Shown: positions 60,755 through 64,000 of the stretch, piece by piece
How the letters are laid out: each line of letters begins with the position of its first letter
Position numbering within the stretch: the stretch's first letter is position 1
Origin: JAJDXW01 sp965202895
GTDB taxonomy: Bacteria; Pseudomonadota; Gammaproteobacteria; HK1
Direction: 5' to 3'
DNA length: 64,000 nucleotides
NCBI GenBank assembly: GCA_965202895.1
Contig: OZ241901.1
Coordinates: 682,001-746,000, forward strand
Program-made: the position numbers and the translations under genes
The notes under the pieces: generated by a model
Databases searched by the model: none
Seen by the model: the letters and a program-made list of their open reading frames with translations, nothing else
Told to the model about the DNA's origin: nothing

Positions 60755-60946
60755 ATGAAGATCGTGACCCCTCCCCGGCAATGGGACGCCGACGCGGACC
60801 GTCCTGCCGCGAACCGGAAGCTCGCCGCCCTCCTCGCCGCGGCCCTCGGCCTCGTGATCGTGTTCGCGGCCGGCTTCGCCCCGAGCGAGGCGGTACACCA
60901 CGCGGCCCACGATACCCGCCATTCGTTCGCCTTCCCCTGCCACTGA
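60755..60946 (+). CDS. cbtB: cobalt transporter subunit CbtB
   Basis: 63 aa, ATG 60755 with GGAG upstream. Seen: one membrane helix (LAALLAAALGLVIVFAAGF) followed by the His-rich tail EAVHHAAHDTRHSFAFPCH, the CbtB signature. With CbtA it is predicted to import cobalt for B12 synthesis. It follows the cobalamin riboswitch. Confidence 0.92.
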   Translation: MKIVTPPRQWDADADRPAANRKLAALLAAALGLVIVFAAGFAPSEAVHHAAHDTRHSFAFPCH

Positions 60947-60965
60947 CGAGGGGGGACGCGCTCCG

Positions 60966-61844
60966 ATGGTCCGGCGGGTCCTCCTCGCGGCCGTCGCCGC
61001 CGGGGCGGCCGCCGGAATCGCCCTCACCGCCCTCCAGTCGGCGGCGGTCTCCCCGCTCCTCCTGGCCGCGGAGAGCTATGAGACAGGGCTTGGGGACCCG
61101 GCCCCCGCCCCCCACCGCCACGGCGAGCGCACCCACTCCCACGCCTTCGGAAGCCGCGCGCACGGACACGACGGCCAAGCCCTGATCCTCGGGAGCGAGG
61201 AGGCGGCGCCGGCGGACGCGAACGGGGCGGGGGATCGGTCCCGGGCCGCCCCCGGCGGCGGCGGTGCTGCCGGCTCCGTCCGGCAGGCACCTGCCCGCGA
61301 GCCCGTCCACGAGCACGAGCACGCCCATCACCACGGCGGCGCGTGGACGTCGGAGGGCGGTATCGGGCGGACCTTCCGCACCGCCGCCTCGAACGTGGCG
61401 ACCGCGATCGGATTCGCACTCCTCCTCGTCGCGGTCTTCGCCTGGCGCGGCGGGGCGACGTGGCGCCAAGGCCTCCTCTGGGGGGCCGCCGGCTTCTTCG
61501 TCTTCTTCGTGAACCCGGCCCTCGGGCTCCGTCCCGAGATCCCGGGGGCGTTCGCGGCGGGGCTCCTCGACCGCCAGCTCTGGTGGCTGCTCGCGGTCGG
61601 GTGCTCCGCCGCCGGGGTGGGGCTGCTCCTCCTCGCGCCCCGCGCCGCCGCGAAGGCCGGCGGCGCGGGGCTGCTCGCCGTGCCCCATCTGGCCGGCGCA
61701 CCCCGCCCCGAAGTGTCGGGGGGGATCGCACCGGAGGGGCTCGCCGATTCGTTCGTCGTCGCGGCCGCCGCCACCAACGCCGCCTTCTGGCTGGTCCTCG
61801 GGGTCGTGGCCGCGGTCACGTTCGGCCGGCTCTCCCGGAGCTGA
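60966..61844 (+). CDS. cbtA: cobalt transporter subunit CbtA
   Basis: 292 aa, ATG 60966, 19 bp after cbtB. Seen: five or more hydrophobic segments (near residues 5-30, 140-160, 165-185, 205-225, 265-290). Two metal-binding loops are rich in His (HRHGERTHSHAFGSRAHGHD and EHEHAHHHGGAW), longer than is usual, and RQLWWLLAVGCSAAGVGLLL follows. Predicted inner-membrane cobalt permease under control of the upstream riboswitch. Confidence 0.9.
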   Translation: MVRRVLLAAVAAGAAAGIALTALQSAAVSPLLLAAESYETGLGDPAPAPHRHGERTHSHAFGSRAHGHDGQALILGSEEAAPADANGAGDRSRAAPGGGGAAGSVRQAPAREPVHEHEHAHHHGGAWTSEGGIGRTFRTAASNVATAIGFALLLVAVFAWRGGATWRQGLLWGAAGFFVFFVNPALGLRPEIPGAFAAGLLDRQLWWLLAVGCSAAGVGLLLLAPRAAAKAGGAGLLAVPHLAGAPRPEVSGGIAPEGLADSFVVAAAATNAAFWLVLGVVAAVTFGRLSRS

Positions 61845-61914
61845 GCGGCGCGGTCGGGCGCTGCCGCCGCCTCGCGACCCCTTCTTCCGCCCGGACGAGA
61901 CCGTTCGACCCGGT

Positions 61915-62565
61915 ATGGAAATGGAAGAACCGCCCAACCAGCGCAGCGAAGAGGAGATCAACCGCCGCGCGAACGAGAAGGCGCGCAGGCGCAAGGCGGC
62001 GCGCGACCGGATCCTCGCCACCAAGACCCTCGAGAAGGGCCTCCTCATCGTCCACACCGGCAAGGGCAAGGGGAAGTCCACGGCGGCGTTCGGGCTCGTC
62101 GCGAGGGCGATCGGCAACGGCCTGCGGGTCGGGGTCGTCCAGTACGTCAAGGGCAGGTGGCAGACCGGCGAGCGGGCGGTCCTCGAGCGCTTCCCCGACC
62201 TGGTCGACATCCGCACCATGGGCGAAGGCTTCACCTGGGAGACCCAGGATCGGGCCCGCGACGTCCATGCCGCCGAGGCGGCCTGGGCGAAGTCCCGGGA
62301 GATGATCGAGGCGTGCCGGGGCAAGCCCCCCCGCTACGATCTCGTGCTGCTCGACGAGCTCAACATCGTCCTTCGCTACGGCTACCTGCCGCTCGACGAG
62401 GTCTGTGCGTTCCTCGCCGCCCGGCCGCCCGGGCTCCATGTGGTGGCGACCGGCCGGAACGCGAAGCCCGAGCTCCTCGAGATCGCGGATACGGTGACCG
62501 AGATGACGATGCTCAAGCACCACTTCCGGGCCGGGGTGAAGGCGCAGAAGGGGATCGAGTTTTGA
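61915..62565 (+). CDS. cobO: cob(I)yrinic acid a,c-diamide adenosyltransferase
   Basis: 216 aa, ATG 61915. Seen: P-loop TGKGKGKSTAAFGLVARA, VGVVQYVKGRW, LDELNIVLRYGYLP and TGRNAKPELLEIADTVTEM, the CobA/CobO/BtuR family signature. It transfers the adenosyl group of ATP to Co(I) corrinoids. It lies 70 bp after cbtA and is probably part of the same riboswitch-controlled unit. Confidence 0.95.
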   Translation: MEMEEPPNQRSEEEINRRANEKARRRKAARDRILATKTLEKGLLIVHTGKGKGKSTAAFGLVARAIGNGLRVGVVQYVKGRWQTGERAVLERFPDLVDIRTMGEGFTWETQDRARDVHAAEAAWAKSREMIEACRGKPPRYDLVLLDELNIVLRYGYLPLDEVCAFLAARPPGLHVVATGRNAKPELLEIADTVTEMTMLKHHFRAGVKAQKGIEF

Positions 62566-62591
62566 TCCCCGCCGGCGCGGGACGCGCGGGA

Positions 62592-63563
62592 CTAACCCGC
62601 CGCCCACCCCGCGGCGAGCACCGATGCGAGCAGCACGGCGGCCCCGCCGTAGAGGCGAAGCGCCGCCCGCAGGTCGTCCGCCCCGAGGTCCCGCCGCCCG
62701 TCCCCCATCCAGGCGTCCTCGACGGTGCGCCCGCCGTAGCGCCGGGGGCCGGCGAGCGCGAATCCGAGGGCGCCCGCCATCGCCGCCTCCGGCCAGCCCG
62801 CGTTCACCGAACGGTGGCGCCGCGCGTCCCGGAAGGCGGCGCGGAGGGCGCCGGGCGCGCTCGCGCCCGGGACGGCGAGGGCGGCGCCCGCGAGGAGGGC
62901 CGCCGCGAGACGGGACGGAACCCAGCTCGCCGCGTCGTCCGCGCGGGCCGCCACCCGGCCGAACCGCCGGTAGCGCGGGCCGCGGTGGCCGATCATGCTG
63001 TCGAGGGTGTTGACCGTCTTGTAGGCGAGGAGCCCCGGGAAGCCGAGGAGCACGTACCAGAAGAGCGGCGCGACCACGCCGTCCGCGAAGTTCTCGGCGA
63101 GCGACTCGACGGCCGCACGGGCGGCGCCGGGGCCGTCGAGGCTCGCCGGATCGCGCCCGACGACGTGGGCGACCGCGGCCCGCGCCTCGGCGAGGCCGGT
63201 GTCGAGGCCCCGCGCCACCTCGCGCACGTGGTCGCGAAGCCCCCGGTACGCGACGAGGACGCTCGCCGCGGCCGCTTCGAGGACGGCGCCCGCGGGGGCG
63301 GGGGCGGCGGACGCGAGCGCGTGGACGAGCGCGCCCATGCCGGCCGCCGCGAGGGTGGCGAGGACCACCACCAGGCCCCCGCGGACGACTCGGCGCGCGT
63401 CGGACGCGGCGGGATCGTTGAGCCGCGCCTCGAGGGCCTCGATCCCCTTGCCGAGCACCGCGACGGGGTGCGGAACGCGCCGGTAGAAGGCGGGCGGATC
63501 GCCGACGAGGGCGTCCACCGCGAGGGCGGCCAGGGCGAGGGCGAAGGGGTCGAACGCGAGCAT
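62592..63563 (-). CDS. cbiB: adenosylcobinamide-phosphate synthase (CbiB/CobD)
   Basis: 323 aa, ATG 63563. Seen: LAVDALVGDPPAFYRRVPHPVAVLG, SLAENFADGVVAPLFWYVLLG, AYKTVNTLDSMIGHR, FGRVAARADDAASWVPSRL, and SVNAGWPEAAMAGALGFAL. Several membrane segments. It attaches the aminopropanol arm to cobyric acid in B12 synthesis. Convergent with cobO, 26 bp apart. Confidence 0.94.
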   Translation of the reverse strand: MLAFDPFALALAALAVDALVGDPPAFYRRVPHPVAVLGKGIEALEARLNDPAASDARRVVRGGLVVVLATLAAAGMGALVHALASAAPAPAGAVLEAAAASVLVAYRGLRDHVREVARGLDTGLAEARAAVAHVVGRDPASLDGPGAARAAVESLAENFADGVVAPLFWYVLLGFPGLLAYKTVNTLDSMIGHRGPRYRRFGRVAARADDAASWVPSRLAAALLAGAALAVPGASAPGALRAAFRDARRHRSVNAGWPEAAMAGALGFALAGPRRYGGRTVEDAWMGDGRRDLGADDLRAALRLYGGAAVLLASVLAAGWAAG

Positions 63564-64000
63564 GTCCGGGGAACGCCGTGGACGCGGTCGAGCCGATGTT
63601 ACCGCGCGGGCCTCGATGGGTTCGGGGGGCTCGGGGGGGTGGGCCCGGGGGAGCCGCCATGCCCCTCGCGTTCCGTTCGCGGCTTCGCGCCCGCATCCGG
63701 GGCCGTGCCTGCCCGTGCATCCGTGCCCGCCCGCGCGCTGTTCGCGGGGCGGGGGGAGCCCGGGAGCAGCACCCCGCGGCCGAAGACGGCGGGACGGACG
63801 GAGAGAGCGGGGCGGACGGAGCGGATGCGCCCGCCGGCCATGCGGCAACCTGAAGACGCACGAGCCCCGGCCCGGCCGCGGGCACGATGGGCGATCGGCT
63901 CCGGAAGCTCGCGGGAGACCGAAGAGCGGCGGCCAGGCCGGCGGAAGGATCGTGGAACGGCCGCCTGAACCCGGAGCTCCACCGGCCGGCCGCCGCCGCC
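63564..64000. other. region upstream of cbiB, no gene recognised
   Basis: 437 bp to the window end. Long open frames exist on both strands because of the high GC, but none has a ribosome site or a recognisable motif. The promoter of cbiB and possibly of a gene off the window should be here; no boxes are convincing. Confidence 0.4.

Noticed and set aside
63599..63982. Minus-strand ORF of 127 aa at the window end
   Set aside because: Arg/Pro/Gly-rich composition typical of a random GC-rich frame, with no motif and no ribosome site.

Overview
This is a GC-rich chromosomal window, most likely from a gammaproteobacterium. The evidence is a prfA-prmC-moeB run, UbiD (a ubiquinone-pathway enzyme), an MSHA-like type IV pilus operon and a CbtB/CbtA cobalt-uptake pair. 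The species cannot be read from the sequence. No tRNA, rRNA, CRISPR array, transposase or integrase was recognised. Coding density is high, and stop/start overlaps of the GTGA, TTGA or ATGA type are common.

The left half (about 1-30.9 kb) is a defence island. It opens with a Septu-like pair, ptuA and ptuB (11-2043). Next is a two-gene operon of different P-loop NTPases (2302-6581); the second carries a TPR tail. A second, inverted copy follows (9088-6710), in which the first gene is broken by an internal deletion and the second has a different sensor region. Both promoters have the same layout, TTGACA-N17-CAGWAT, and both carry arrays of a CAAC-N6-GTTG dyad. Two direct copies of a ~540-bp segment (9246-9777 and 11460-12008) each contain a remnant of the 3' end of the TPR-ATPase gene, a palindrome, and the start of ptuA. 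The second copy leads into an intact ptuA2 followed by a degenerate ptuB. A possible HEPN protein and a Uma2 nuclease lie between the copies.

From 13.6 to 19.1 kb there is a double-GHKL ATPase with a receiver-domain partner, then a cytosine-C5 methyltransferase and a Vsr nuclease. From 19.3 to 30.7 kb there is a DUF1156-type adenine methylase with three repeat-derived in-frame insertions and two extra partial copies of its own start. It is followed by an unknown gene pair, an unknown 368-aa protein, a second Uma2 protein and a PLD-SNF2 helicase. This resembles the DUF1156/PLD-helicase anti-phage systems, but DUF499 and DUF3780 are not visible. A ~100-bp palindromic repeat is scattered through the island, and a separate ~40-bp repeat sits at the 3' ends of vsr, the DUF1156 gene and the helicase gene.

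The right half is mainly housekeeping: an M20 peptidase, RecQ, two MITE-like inverted-repeat elements, a cupin divergent from a hyuAB hydantoinase operon, and an nfeD-floA membrane cluster. Then comes an MSHA-like pilus operon (43.1-54.9 kb): secretin-TPR fusion, assembly ATPase, inner-membrane protein, PilMN- and PilO-like proteins and three pseudopilins. After prfA-prmC-moeB-ubiD there is a cobalamin riboswitch with its own promoter, which should control cbtB-cbtA and perhaps cobO. A convergent cbiB follows.
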